Notes under the pieces: model-generated | Databases searched by the model: none | Told to the model about the DNA's origin: nothing | Seen by the model: the letters and a program-made list of their open reading frames with translations, nothing else | NCBI GenBank assembly: GCA_947311845.1 | Contig: CAMZMU010000071.1 | Span: 18,788,181-18,852,180 of the forward strand | Reading direction: 5' to 3' | Length of the DNA: 64,000 nucleotides | Origin: Poa pratensis | Taxonomy: Eukaryota > Streptophyta > Magnoliopsida > Poales > Poaceae | Made by a program: the position numbers and the translations under genes | Shown: one piece after another, positions 23,018 through 36,639 of the stretch | Layout of the letters: every line of letters starts with the position of its first letter | How positions within the stretch are numbered: the stretch's first letter is position 1

Positions 23018-23504
23018 CTGCGACAAGGCAACCAACGCCGTCCGCGTCCTCCACCCGCTCACCGCGCAGTCGCCGAGTTCCCGGACATCACCGACGTGCG
23101 GGACCGCGTCGGCGACGGACCGGACGCCCGCCTCGCCATGAACGCGTTCAGGACCCGGTTCCCCGGCCTCGACCCTGAACCGAACGCCTACCTCGCCACC
23201 AAAGCCTACCAGTCTGGCTACGCGGCCTTCTACGCAGTGCTCACCAGCGCCGGCATCGACGACTCCACCTCGCCGCCGACCCTTCAGCTCTGCGTGAAGG
23301 ATGAGGCGTGGCTGGTCATCCGCGCCAAGCCTGGGGATCAGCACTGGGTGTCCCTGTACCCCGGTCCTCTGTGGAACGACGACGTGTACATGCTCCGTTA
23401 TACTTATCGTTGTGCCGGGGCATCATCCTCGAGAGCACGGCAAAATTAAGGTTGTTCTTCAGCGGCCATGCCCACGGCTGCTTCGAGTCCCCAATTTGGT
23501 TTTT
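23018..23504 (+). pseudogene. F-box gene, 3' part, copy B
   Basis: Begins at the codons for CDKATNAVRVL and runs to the same 3' end as 10731. It lacks the F-box and start and contains single-base losses relative to copy A. Probably an assembly phantom. Confidence 0.85.
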
Positions 23505-23539
23505 AGTGACACAATGAATGGATTAATGAATTGCTTGTA

Positions 23540-23620
23540 CTCCCTCCGTTCCAAATTAATTGACTTCCATTCGTCCTACATGTGGACAAATGGAAGTCAA
23601 TTAATTTGGAACGGAGGGAG
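23540..23620. mobile_element. Stowaway MITE, copy B
   Basis: Same hairpin and TA flanks as 10754-10834. Confidence 0.9.
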
Positions 23621-23652
23621 TAGTTTATTATTATCAGCTGTGTTTTACTATA

Positions 23653-24918
23653 GGGCAGTGCTACGCGTCCTCCGGAGGATCGAAGCGCGTGATCCTCCGG
23701 TTCCCGAACCATCCGATTCGAGCTGTTTAGCCGTTCGATGCCCTTCTCTTCCACGCGTTCTTCGCCCCTGACACATCCCAAAACTGACGCAAAAACATCC
23801 CCGCATGCAGCTCCTCACGCATGTGGTGGGTCGGCGCGGACCCGCTGGTGCTCATCCCGGCCGAGAGGTGTGACCGCCGCCGCCGGCGAGGAAGCTCCTT
23901 GGAGCGGAGCATTGGCTTGCAGCAGCACGTCCCCCAACCCCTAACCCATGCCCCCAGCCCGTCTCCATAGGTTCTCAACAAGCTGCACGTCGGCTCCTCC
24001 GTGAGCCATGGCCGCTGATCGAAGCACCGCAGCCCTACTTCGGGAGCGCCACCGAGCTCCTTTGGGACCACCGCCGCCCTCCCATGGAGCATCGTCGAGC
24101 TCTTACGGCAGCAAGGTGCCCTTCCATGGGGAGCATGGCCGAGCTCCTACGGCAGCACCGCCGCCCCCCATGGAGCATCGTCGAGCTCCTACGGCAGCAA
24201 GGCGCCCTTCCATGGGGAGCATCGCCGAGCTCCTACGGCAGCACCGCCGCCTCCCATAGGAGCACCGCCGCCCTCCCATGGGAGCATCGTCGAGCTCCTA
24301 CGGCAGCAAGGCGCCCTTCCATGGGGAGCATCGCCGAGCTCCTACGGTAGCACTGCCGCCCTCCAAAAGGAGCATCGTCGAGCTCCTTCGGCAGCACCGC
24401 CGCCCTCCCATAGGAGCACCCCGCCGCCCTTCCATGGGAGCATCGTCGAGCTCCTACGGCAGCAAGGCGCCCTTCCATTGGGAGCATCGCCGAGTTCCTA
24501 CGGCAGCACTGCAGTCCTCCCACGGGAGCACCGGCGAGCTCCTTCGGCAGCACCTCCGCCTTCCCATGGGGGAGATGGCGCGGGGCAGAGGGTGGGTGGG
24601 GAGGCAGCAAGCAGCGGCAGAGGAGGGGAGGCAGCGGCCTACGGCGTTGTGACCAGCGGCGGAGAGAGGAGAATGGTGAGCTCGTGCCCGCCGGCAGGAG
24701 AGGATTGAGGACCTGCAGCTCACCGGCTGGGAGAGGAGGTGTGGGCTCGATGGGGAATTTTGGGGAGAGAAAACGAGTGGAGGAGAAGGCTTAGCGAAGG
24801 GATAAGGTAAGAGGGTGGGATCCATGGTTTGGACACGTTCGGGAGTCTGGACGCGTGTCGCGCAACTAATCCGGAGGACGCGAAACGCGTATCCTCCGGG
24901 GGAAAGGAAGCGTTTCCC
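23653..24918. mobile_element. Mutator-type element, copy B
   Basis: Same TTTACTATA duplication (23644-23652 and 24919-24927) and interior as 10867-12136, four bases shorter overall because of scattered indels. Confidence 0.8.
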
Positions 24919-25083
24919 TTTACTATATGACCTTACGGGGCCGCTTGGAATGTCATCGCACGAATTTTGCCAAAACAATTCGTTTGGGAAACAGGCTGCG
25001 TATCCAAGAAGAAGAGGTCAATTAAGCTGCGGTGCAGCTCCTAGCTTAAAGCCTCAAAACTTGGAACACGGAGACGGACGGAC

Positions 25084-28000
25084 TGATGGCTACGTGTTGG
25101 TGAACCCCAAGAGGAAGGTTATGATGTAGACAGCAGAAGTTTTCCCTTGAGAAATCTACCCAAGGTTATCAATCCAGTAGGACTTGACGATTTATCGGAA
25201 GGTTGTTGATGTTGACTCCCCCTGGCGCTAGGGCTTGCATCAACGTGGAATCTGCACAGACACAAACCAGAACTTTGTCCAACACGAAACAGAGAGGTTG
25301 TCAATCTCTCCGGTCTTGCAGAAACAAAGAGTTAAACGTATGGTGTGGAAAACAGCAGGAAAAACAGAAAGTAACAGGAAACAGATGATTGCAGCAGGTT
25401 GTGTAAACAGTATGAGGAAATTGGACCAGGATCCACAGTTCACTAGCGGTGTCTCTCTCAGAACAGATAACTAGCATGTTGGGTAAACAAATTACAGCTG
25501 GGCAATTGACAATAGAGAGGGCATAACAATGCAATACATGCCAAGATGTCTACAATGAAATCTAGTTGGGCATTACAACAAAGTACATAGACCGTTATTC
25601 CAACAGCATCTATGACTAAATAATCCACCTTCAAGGCAGCATCCGCATCCCATTCAGTATTAAGTTGCTAACAACAGATTATTGCATGAAGTAAAGTGTG
25701 TAATGTAATCAATACAAGTGCCCTTGGACACTGCACCAATGTTTTATCCCTAGTAGCAACAGCACATCTACCATCTTAGACCTTTCTGTCACTGATCCAG
25801 ATATCTAGAGACTGAACCCACTATCGAGCATAAATACCCCCTCTTGGAGTCACAAGCATCTACTTGGCCAAAGCATCTACTAGCAACGGAGAGCATGCAA
25901 GATCAAGAGCACATAGATAAACAAATTGAATAAACATGGTATCAATATTTATCGGATCCCAGCAAACACAACATCTAGCATTACAATAAGATGATCTTGA
26001 TCATGTTAGGCAGCTCACAAGATCTAAACATGGAGGCACAAGGTAGAGAGACAACCATCTAGCTACTGCTATGGACCCGTAGTCCAGTGGTGGACTACTC
26101 ACGCATCACTCCGGAGGCAGGCATGGTGATGTAGAGCCCTCCGGTGATGATCTCCCCTCCGGCAGGGTGCCGGAAGAGCTTCAGAACTCCTCCGATCTGA
26201 GATTGACGATGACGGCCGCGACGAAACTTTTCGTGGAATATGATCGACCGTAATAGGGTTTTCGCGTCGCGGAGAATATATAGGCGAAGAGGCGGCGTCG
26301 GTGGCCGAGGGGGGCCACCACGCCATAGGGTGCCATGAAGGACGTTATTTCTACCAGCAGGCAGATCATCCCTCTTCTCTTTTGTTTACACACTTGTGAA
26401 CATTGCTTGACTGACGAATCAGGGGCAAAAAGATGTGAACATAATTGTTTGGTTAAAGTTGTAATTAATTGGGACTGGGCACCCCGTTGCCAGCTCTTTT
26501 TGCAAAATTATTGGATAAGCGGATGTATATGCCACTAGTCCAGGTGTGTAAAATTTGATCAACCAGGAAATAAAGACCACCTATCTACGTCCTTATGAGC
26601 TTTTCAAGTAGTGACACAAAAAGGAAATGTAACAGTCTTGAGTAGTTAGTAGATTGCACATGAAGAAATTTACTTGGAATGGTGAAAACACCACATAATA
26701 GGTAGGTATGGTGGACACAGGTGGCATGGATTTGGCTCAAGGTTTTGGATGTACAAGAAGCATTCCCTCTTAGTACAGAGTTTAGGCTAGCAAGGTTATT
26801 ATAAGCAAACATCATTATCAACTGGAATAGCAAGAGTGTACATAAAACACAAGGTTTGACGAACCATAGACTCCCACTGTCTTCCTTGTTAACACATAGC
26901 CTTCATCCAAAAATTATCTAGACTACTATGGACTTCCAATTATGCAACAGATTATTATAGCAGAAAATCCTTATAGTAGTTCTTCATTAACAGCCATTAC
27001 TTACATGATGCACAAGCTTAAACATTAATTACTTGACAGCTCAAAACAATTGGCAAGCATCAAATTACTCAAGACAACGATCTAAAAAGATTCATGTAAG
27101 CATTTTATACCACTACCACATGCATAGCATTTTTCTGGTCCAACCAAACACCAATCAACTTATTTGACAACTCTCCAAACAGATATAAGTGAAACAAGAG
27201 AGTACTTTCTTCAAAAGAAACTGAAAGCTCTAACAAGAGATACATGAAAAACTGAGAGCTAACAGCAATAACAGCAACTAGACAGGAATACTCAACAAGT
27301 ATAAGTGAAGCACAAGAGTATTCTAATGAAAAAGTGGAGCGTGTCTCTCTCCCAAACATGAATACTAGGATCCAACAAGTATAGCACAGCAAACAAAACA
27401 AAACAAACTGAAAACAAAAACACACTGACGCTCCAAGAAAGAGTACACTAGCATGAAGCAATAAAAATATAGCACCATTAGAGATGACCTGGTAATTTGT
27501 AGATGAAGAAGGGGATGCCTTGGGCATCCCCAAGCTTAGATGCTTGAGTCTTCTTGAAATATGCTGGGGAGGTAAGCCTCCCCAAGCTTAAACTCTTCAC
27601 TCTTCTTGATCATGTAATCATTCTCCTCTATCAACACTTGAAAACTTCCTTCACACCAAAACTTAACAGCTTTTCTCATTAGCAGGTTAGTGCACTAAAA
27701 GATAATACTTCAAAGTTCTAGCAAAGACAAAACTCACAAGCCAACTATTTTAAACATTAGCCACTATTACTAGACTCAAGTGGGCACTTTTACACGAAAA
27801 GAAACCACTTAAAAACTTGTAAAAGAGAGAATGCAAAATAAAAGACAGAATCTGTCAAACCAGAACAGTCTGTAATGACGAATTTTTTCGAGGCACTTAC
27901 GATACTCAGATGAAAAACCTTTGAAATAATGAAAGTTGCGTAACATCATCAGGAACATGCACAAAATGTTTCAGCATTTTTCGATTTTTTCTGATTTTCT

Positions 28001-31000
28001 ACTGAATTAAACGGTGACGAACAGCAATCTGTTCCAATGCAGTCCTGAAAATAAATACCAACTTTGCATTAGTAACTCTCCTTGGCACAACAAAACAGAA
28101 AATAAAAGATACAAAGGAGTTGCTACAGAGGTAAACAAACACCTTGACTAATACTGAAAATAAAATATAATGGGTTGCCTCCCAAAAACGCTTTCTTTTA
28201 ATGCCTTTTAGCTAGGCTAGAAGATTTTAATGATGCTCTCATAAGAATAAGAGTTGAAAAACAAAAGAGAGCATCAAGAGGCAATTATCAAACACATTTA
28301 AGTCTAACCCACTTCTATGCAAAGGAATCTTATAACAAAACAAATTATTGAAGCATAAAGCAACTAGCATAGAAAGATGAAACAAATATAACTTCAAAAC
28401 TTTCAACATAAAGAGAGGTGTTTTAGTGACTTGAAAAGTTTTACAACCATATTTTCCTCTCTCATAATAACTTTCAGTAGCATCATGAACAAACTCAACA
28501 ATATAACTATCACATAAAGCATGCTTTTCATGATCTACAAACACATAATTTTTATTAAGCTCGAAAACAATGGGGTTATTAAACCCACTTTTGACAATAG
28601 TAGTATAATTAATATCATTAGGCAATATAGGACCATCATCAAGAGCATTATCATATATAACATTAGGGAGCACATTTTTACTTTCTGCAATTTCCTCTTT
28701 TACTTGAGTCAAGGAGGATGTTTTTTCAAATTTATCAAAAGAGATATTTCAATAGAATCATGACATTCAACAGTATAGCACTCTTCCTCCTTAGATAGGC
28801 GTGGAGGGCAATCATATAATGTAAGAGTTAAAGAGTTACTATCATTAGAAGGTAGATCCTCCTTTTGTCCATCACTCTCTTCCTCTTTTTCATCCAATGA
28901 GCTTTCAGTTTTAGCAGTTTCTTCTCCCACAGGTTCCTGAAAGGTAGCAAGTTGTTCTGGAGAATAAATTTTCTCAAGAAATTCAGTGATATAAGGATTA
29001 TCATTAATATTCAAGGCAATAACCAAGTATAGCATAATTCTCAGTTCTATAAGGAGCATCATCATTTGATATAACCAGCAATTTCATAGGCACCCTTAAA
29101 ACAAAAAATTCTTCAATTCGCTCAAGATTACCAAAGTCATAATTTCCTTTAGCATAAGCAGCCAAAGTTTCATTATCATTATAATCACATTGGAAAGGGA
29201 GGTGTTTATGCCTTCTACAACATAAAGATTCATTAAATCAGTAGGATTCATCATAAGTAGAGCACAAGTTTTTAGCAAAATAATTCAATCTACTTATTTG
29301 TTCCCATAAATATTTCCCTTTTGAGACAAGCGGTATTCCTTATAGTAATTATGTTGTTCCTCCGCGAACCCACTTAGCCAATAAGATTTTGTTTCAAACA
29401 GAGAAGACATTGATAGCAAATAAATAACTAGACATAATAACAAACCGAAATAAACTAGATGCAAGAAACTATTTTTTTTTTGGGTTTTTGATTTTTAACA
29501 GCAAGCAAAACAAAACTAAAACAATACAAAAAACAAAGTAAAGAGATTGGAACTGAGAGACTCCCCTTTCCAATAGCCTCCAAGTCCCCGGCAACGGCGC
29601 CAGAATACAGCTTGATGGCTACGTGTTGGTGAACCCCAAGAGGAAGGTTATGATGTAGACAGCAGAAGTTTTCCCTTGAGAAATCTACCCAAGGTTATCA
29701 ATCCAGTAGGACTTGACGATCTATCGGAAGGTTGTTGATGTTGACTCCCCTGACGCTAGGGAGCTTGCACCAACGTGGAATCTGCACAGACACAAACCAG
29801 AACTTTGCCCAACACGAAACAAAGAGGTTGTCAATCTCTCCGGTCTTGCAGAAACAAAGAGTTAAACGTATGGTGTGGAAAACAGCAGGAAAAACAGCAA
29901 GTAACAGGAAACAGATGATTGCAGCAGGTTGTGTAAACAGTATGAGGAAATTGGACCAGGGTCCACAGTTCACTAGCGGTGTCTCTCTCAGAACAGATAA
30001 CTAGCATGTTGGGTAAACAAATTACAGCTGGGCAATTGACAAATAAAGAGGGCATAACAATGCAATACATGCCAAGATGTCTACTATGAAATCTAGTTGG
30101 GCATTACAACAAAGTATATAGACCGTTATTCCAACAGCATCTATGCCTAAATAATCCACCTTCAAGGCAGCATCCGCATCCATTCAGTATTAAGTTGCTA
30201 ACAACAGATTATTGCATGAAGTAAAGTGTGTAATGTAATCAATACAAGTGCCCTTGGACACTGCACCAATGTTTTATCCTAGTAGCAACAGCACATCTAC
30301 CATCTTAGACCTTTCTGTCACTGATCCAGATATCTAGAGACTGAACCCACTATCGAGCATAAATACCCCCTTTGGAGTCACAAGCATCTACTTGGCCAAA
30401 GCATCTACTAGCAATGGAGAGCATGCAAGATCAAGAGCACATAGATAAACAACTTGAATAAACATGGTATCAATATTCATCGGATCCCAGCAACACAACA
30501 TCTAGCATTACAATAAGATGATCTTGATCATGTTAGGCAGCTCACAAGATCTAAACATGGAGGCACAAGGTAGAGAGACAACCATCTAGCTACTGCTATG
30601 GACCCGTAGTCCAGTGGTGGACAACTCACGCATCACTCCGGAGGCAGGCATGGTGATGTAGAGCCCTCCGGTGATGATCTCCCCTCCGGCATGGTGCCGG
30701 GAAGAGCTTCAGAACTCCTCCGATCTGAGATTAACGATGACGGCCGCGACGGAACTTTTCGTGGAATATGATCGACCGTAATAGGGTTTTCGCGTCGCGG
30801 AGAATATATAGGCGAAGAGTTGGCGTCGGTGGCCGAGGGGGCCACCACCCATAGGGGGCGCGGGCCCACCCTGGGCCGCGCCCTAGTGTGGCGTGGCCCC
30901 CTGGTGGGTCTGCTCCGACTCCCCTTTGGACTCCGTGATCTCCTCGTGATATTATTGACGATGTCTTTTGTTTCGTCCAATTCCGAGAATATTTCCTTAA

Positions 31001-31175
31001 TAGATTTTCTGAAACCAAAAACAGCAGAAAATAGGGAACTGGCACTGTGGCATCTTGTTAATAGGTTAGTCCCAGAAAATGCATAAAAATGATATAAAGT
31101 GTAACCAAAACATGTAGCATTGATATAATAACAGCATGGAACATCAAAAATTATAGATACATTTGAGACGTATCA
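25084..31175 (-). mobile_element. LTR retrotransposon, copy B
   Basis: 3' LTR 25084-26329, interior, primer site near 29585-29602, 5' LTR 29613-31175. The left target duplication reads GGAC instead of GGAGC, one base short, while the right copy is still GGAGC. That supports a read error rather than an independent insertion. Confidence 0.85.
28239..29278 (-). pseudogene. LTR-element ORF, copy B
   Basis: Longer frames than in copy A: one block with NKNYVFVDHEKHALCDSYIV and a second, acidic block (29065-28709) with LATFQEPVGEETAKTESSLD. Still frameshifted between blocks. Function unknown. Confidence 0.5.
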
Positions 31176-31217
31176 GGAGCTCACAACAAGAAGCAACAGA
31201 ACACAGCAGCTCGTGCA

Positions 31218-31354
31218 ATGGAAGCATCCATGGAGGCCGCAAGCTCGTGGCAGCGGAGCCAAGCACATCATCCTCGTCCACGGCGGGTGCCACGGAGGCT
31301 GGCCTGGTACAAGGTGGCGTCCCGGCTGCGAGCGTCGGGGGCGGCGGCGGGGCT
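31218..31354 (+). pseudogene. Methylesterase exon 1, copy B
   Basis: Same start as 18429, with one extra A after GCCGCA and one missing G in GGCTGGG, so the frame is broken. The CACTA end follows at 31355. Confidence 0.85.
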
Positions 31355-31650
31355 CACTACCACAGAAAGGCCTTTCTGTGGCGCACCTTTTTTGCTTTCT
31401 GTGGCGCACCTGGGAGGATTTCTGGTGCGCCACAGAATTCTCGCCACAAAAATTATTTCTGTGGCGCACCCAGGGAGTGCGCCACAGAAAGTTCAACTTT
31501 CTGTGGCGCTGAACTTTCTGTGGCGCACGCAGCGCCGTGCGCCACAGAAAGAGGTCGGCAGCACCCTATACAGAGGAATTCTGTGGCGCACTGTTCCTTC
31601 GTGCGCCACAGAAAGTGGTGCGCCAAAAAAAAAAAGCGTGCGCCACAGAA
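31355..31650. repeat. CACTA 1 left array, copy B
   Basis: Same GTGGCGCA/TGCGCCAC inverted pairs as 18566-18846, with one extra partial pair near 31490-31520. Confidence 0.85.
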
Positions 31651-32237
31651 ATATGAAACAGAAATACCGGTATTTTTTCGTTTTGCTGTACAAATACGGT
31701 ATATACAGGATTTATACAGGTTTTATACAGAAATACAGGTATATTTGACAGGTATATAAAAGACAAACACATTAATCAATATGTCATCACACATATTACT
31801 TAGTGCCCGATCGAGATACATATATACACATAGTCACAAAAGTGCCGAATGTTTCATCATTTCACACTACACATTACAAATCAAGTGTTCGCCGCCTAAC
31901 TATGATCAAATGTAGTACACATCGGCGATGATGGTGAGCAAGAGCGCGCGGGAGCATGCATGATCATGGAGTCCTCTTCTTGAGCGGCGCCGGAACGGTT
32001 GATAGCCTTCTTTCGTCTTCCACTCCCTGGTGTCATTCTGTGCCTCTAGTCGTTCTTCGATATCCCTCTGACACAACCCTGAAGATGGATTGGGATATAT
32101 ATTGGTTAGTGATATAAATAGAGTATAATTTATTCATCTAAGTAGAGAGGCAAGACAATCAATCAATTGTCATGGTTGGAAATCATATGGCTATCCTATT
32201 TGGGTTTCATAGCATAGCATATATATAATATATAACC

Positions 32238-35200
32238 CTACACATGCACTTCTATAATACCTCTGGGGTAGTGGTAGGACCCTGATTTGTGAATGACATC
32301 GTCGAGGATGATCGTTGACAACTGCAGCCGGATGCGATGGAAGTCTGTTCTGTAATCAGCATCGGTGAGAGAATCCGCCATTTTGGTGTATTCTGCGAGA
32401 CCAGATGGAATCTTCATTTTCTCGAAATCCCGGACAATCGCTTTAAGGTGATGGAGGGCGTAGTAGGCCTCCTTCACGCTGCCATCCAGTTGCTTGATGC
32501 AATGGAAGCCGGTCCCATGCTGGAACTTGTGTGTGTTTTCGTCCGTGAAGAATTCCGACTTCTTATGGAAGGGGCCGCCCTTTTGGCATAGGCCTCGAGA
32601 GCGTCATCGAGAACACCCTTTATTCTGGTGTATCGTCTCGGCGTGGATTTATTCCCCGAGTCCAAATAAGTGGCAATGGACCACCTCGGGGATACGTAGA
32701 TGAGTGCGCAGTACTTGTCCCTGCTCAACACAATTGAAACGGAATGTTGGACAAAGGATCAGCGATGGAAGAAATGTACAAGAAGGCATAAGATCCGACG
32801 GTGGCGAGCGGATGTGTACTTACTCGAAAAAGAAAGGCAGAAGAAGGGCGTTCTTCCTCTTGTTGGCCAGCATGACCCTTACGAGGTACTCCGTGGCCGT
32901 TTCCCTGTCTTTGATCCTTCCACTAGATGGCTGTCGCGCATGTAGTAGGGATCCACTATCGCGACGTACGGGGTATCATCTCTCCTGATCTTCATCGCCA
33001 TATCGAGCGCATATAGGCGGATCATGTTATAGTCCAGCCGTTGAGTGTGAAAGAGTTTGAAGATGTCCTCGTACGCTATGAAGAACACATCCGCGGGGTC
33101 TTCCTGGACGAAGTCCACCAGCTCGTTTGGCACCTTGACCGCGAACGCCGGGTAACTCGGCTGCTTGTCTTTAAGAAGGAGCTCCTCTAGATGCAAGATA
33201 GATTCCTGCAAGGCAATCATGGGTCCTTCTGCAAGGCGGAGCAAGTCCCCAGACAAGATAGGTTTACCAGCTTCATGAACTCGGGGGAAGCCATCCGCAC
33301 GGGGTGGAATCGTGTCTTCAAGACCCCGGATCTTAGGAGCTGGCTGGCTCGCAGAGGTGGAGGATCCTTTTCTCTTCCTGTGCTTCTTGTTCTTCATCTC
33401 TGTGGATTGTGGGGGTGAAGTGAACCCCGCTTTAACAGTTTCTTTCAGTGTGTTAGGGCTGAAAATGTTACCCGGTTGAGCTTGATGATCGCCGGCATCC
33501 GGAGGCGTGTCGGTGAAGGCCAGGCGTTGTGTGCATGAAGTGGGACGAGCAGGTTGACCGCGGTGGTCGCGGAAGGGTTCTTCATCCACAAGAGGCATGT
33601 ACATACCATCCATGCAGGCGCCAGTGTTGATGTAGTCATCGACGTTGACATCATTCTCCTCCTCCTCATTGTCGTCGTTGCCACCAAGTTGAGGTGCAAC
33701 GGCTTTGTCCTAAACATAAACAATAGCACATCCGTTAGTCGGGAAAGTCGGAAAGTCGGGGAATTCGGAAAGTCAGAACTAACCTTGGACGGTTGCGGTG
33801 AAGATGTTCCCAACAACTGTTTGTGGCGGTTGGTGGCGGCGACGACCGGCGGTAGCTTCCGGCCGTGGTGGCGGCGAGCGGCGGCAGCTTCCGGCCGGTG
33901 GTGGCGGCGACCGGGTAGCTTCTGGGTGGTGGTGGCGGCGACCGGCGGTTCCTTCTGGGTGGGGCGACGGCTGCTTGTGGCGCCGGTTCATCCGCAACAC
34001 CTTTTTGTGGCCGCCTCGACGGGGGCCGAACGACCTGGGGCCGGGGCCTCGAGGTGGCGCCGCCGGTGCGCCTGACCCCATGAAGAACATCCCCAAGACG
34101 AATCTGGGTCTTCGGCCATTCCATCATCCACTTCCCGCATTCGCCAAGCTTCATGTGTTTCTCGGCTCCCGGAGGTTGCGTGGGGGGGTCGATGTCATGG
34201 AACTCAGGCAGTACCTCTCACATTGACTTTCATCACGACTCGCTCATTCGGGTGTTGTGCATATCGCGGGTCAAAGGTGTATGATCTTGGCCGTTGCGAC
34301 TTCCTTCAACTCGCCGCCGACCCCCACCCTATGCAGGAGTATGCAAGGCATGTCCTGGGAGTCAACACATGTTGGGCACCATGCATGAGATATGGCAGTC
34401 ATCAAAGGCATATATAGTCATAGAAGATGTCGCGGACTAACTAATTAGTTACCTTGGTGATGGCGTCGAGCTCGGCTAATGTCGAGACAAGGGCGCCGGT
34501 GCCGGCGGCCGGCCTATCATTCTCCGGCCGCTCGTGCGCATTATCATTATTCTCCGGCCTTGGTCTGTTGATCCACGACAGGGAGCACCGGTGGGGTCAC
34601 CAGGACCGGCGACACGTTATTGCTGGAGGTGCTGCCGGCGAAGCTGGGCACGTGTATCGGCCCCTGTTGACCTCTCGCGTTCCAGGCAGCTAACCCCTCC
34701 ATCAACCCAGGGGGTAACAACGTCCGGAGCTGCTCGTTCACCTTCTCGGCCACTAGCTTGTCCACCATGGTAGAGTCCACCTTTTCTTTCTCTAGTGTCT
34801 CCAGCTTCTTCCTTAGCTCGAGAACCTCGGCTCTATCTTTAGCCGGCTTCCTCCTCTCCTTTTTCTTGTCGGTGTCCGTGCTGTAGTACTCGATGAACTT
34901 CATCGACGTACCAAAGCCGGTCACACGGCCAGCTGACGTCGGCGGCTTTGACTTGTCCCTCCCCTTGAAAACGTTCATCGCCCGGTTGAAAGTCGTGTCC
35001 CACGGGCCGGCCTGAGCCTCCTGGGACGACGGGCCGGCCTCAGCCTCAGCCTTCAACTCAGCCTCCTGCGGACAAAGGAAATAAACGTGAACCCATGTAG
35101 AAATCAACGCAAATGGACTTTGAGATATCCGCGGTAATTAAGTTCCTTACCAGCGTTTTCTCGAAATCCAGCACATCTTTATAGTCGGTAACGAATTCCC

Positions 35201-36117
35201 CCGTCCCCGGCTTCAGATAGTAGCGGGACCGAACAAAGTTCCTAACTCTCGTCCGTGATTTTATGCCACATGTTCTCCTTCCCAAGTCTCGCAACCTCGG
35301 CATCCTCCTTGTCCCAAACGGGCTGTTTTCCTGCGTAACCGCCGCTTCCCAAATGGTGGTTACCTAAGTTCAGTGCCCGCATTTTCTTCCCCCACTCGGT
35401 CCATTTTTCAGCCTCCGGAGATGCCAAGGACAACTTCAATGCCTCGAACTCTTCTATGTCGATGTACGGCTCTTTGGCACTGATCTCTTCCCAGCTAAGA
35501 CCCTTTTCAATCTTCGCCTTCACCCGGCCTCTCCAGCTGGTCAAGGCGGTGTTCATCTTCGTGATGGCGAAGTTTCCACCTTTTTGTTTCCATCATCCGG
35601 GAAAATGTATCGTTCGTGAAGCTTCTGAGGAGTTGTGTGCGCAAAGCCTCATTCTCCGCGCTCCTGAGGTCATATGTGTTGATCGACACGGTTTCCCGAG
35701 GATGCACCCTAGTTGCATGCCGTACCCTTTTGCGATGTTCCTAGGCTCCTGTGGTTGGCCACTTAAGGAGACCTTAGTGAATGTCTGTGATGGGGGCCAC
35801 CGCATTCGGTGTCCGGTCCTTCCTCTGCTTCTTATGCCTCTTAGCGGTCGGGTTACCACCACCACCGCCATCCGTGTGGTCGCCACCCCCGACATCCGTG
35901 TGGTCGCCGCCCTCGGTGGTGGTGGTTGCGTCCCCATCTCCGTCGTGTCCTCCGCATCCTCCATCTCTAACAGAAAGTCACCATCGCCGTCACGAGCCAG
36001 TTCGGCGGCCTCCGCATCCTCCATCTCCGGGTTATTCACTTCCCAGAACGGCTTGTTCTTTTCTCTAGCTTGTTCTTCGACGCTCATGTGCTTAGAAGGA
36101 CCGGCCTCGGAGGACAT
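32238..36117 (-). pseudogene. CACTA 1 second gene, copy B with true 5' end
   Basis: Provides the start missing from copy A: MSSEAGPSKHMSVEEQARE at 36117, an acidic stretch, then a Gly-rich segment (about 35860-35900) leading to KRHKKQRKDRTPNAV and into the part shared with copy A. One frame change lies near 35905. Within 32238-35791 extra single-base losses break the frame repeatedly. Domain content is as for copy A. Confidence 0.75.
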
Positions 36118-36225
36118 GTTTGCACTGCATTGAAAAAGAGGAAAAAAGTTAGTACAACAAATATAACAAAAGCATCACTTAATTTAGTACTAAGATACCC
36201 CGGCCCATGCATTAGCCGCAATACC

Positions 36226-36309
36226 CCATATGTCCTATTTTTAGCAAAGTCATGCTAAATTTCACGAAAAAATTTGGCATGACCTTTGCTAAAAATAGGA
36301 CATATGGAG
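36226..36309. promoter_or_regulatory. Hairpin upstream of the CACTA 1 second gene
   Basis: CATATGTCCTATTTTTAGCA at about 36228-36247 is repeated inverted as TGCTAAAAATAGGACATATG at about 36287-36306, with GTCATGC/GCATGAC extending the stem. It stands about 110 bp upstream of the start at 36117, in its leader or promoter. Confidence 0.75.
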
Positions 36310-36345
36310 TACCGAATTTGCCGGAACGGAAGTTAATCGACGTTC
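36277..36345 (-). repeat. Leader block shared by both CACTA 1 genes
   Basis: The stretch ACGAAAAAATTTGGCATGAC... TAGGACATATG... ACCGAA recurs, with substitutions, at about 40757-40850 upstream of the TNP2 remnant. Both copies sit just 5' of a leftward gene. Confidence 0.6.
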
Positions 36346-36639
36346 CGGCAATCTCAAGGGCCTCACGGGGTACCTGCACAAGCATTTCACAAAAAATATC
36401 CACAACTCCGGCCGGCATCTCCGGCCGGCATCTCCACGACACGATGGTCGGAGCACAAACAACCACGACACGATGGTCGTGGACACATATATCCATCAAC
36501 ACCATTCACAACACATCCATAATTTCTCACCACTTGTCGACGAGCTCCGGAACAGTAGCGCGTCGAGGTCTCCTCTTCAAACTGCATAGTACATAAAAAT
36601 GTCAAAACTTGTGAATAAATTAACTTCTCACATGTGCTA

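Larger units (their letters stand above)
23018..35791 (+). repeat. Copy B of the 12.77-kb redundant segment
   Basis: Collinear with 10230-23004 throughout. Most differences in the gene and CACTA parts are single-base losses in short runs in copy B (for example at 23063, 23430, 23465, 23721, 23824). Substitutions cluster in the LTR-element interior (about 26600-29600). Transposon target duplications are at homologous sites. Confidence 0.95.

Noticed and set aside
23018..35791. A genuine 12.8-kb tandem duplication with a second methylesterase promoter and F-box gene
   Set aside because: The 13-N gap at the exact joint, the arbitrary breakpoints and the error-type differences favour redundant contig ends. 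It is kept as an alternative in the findings.
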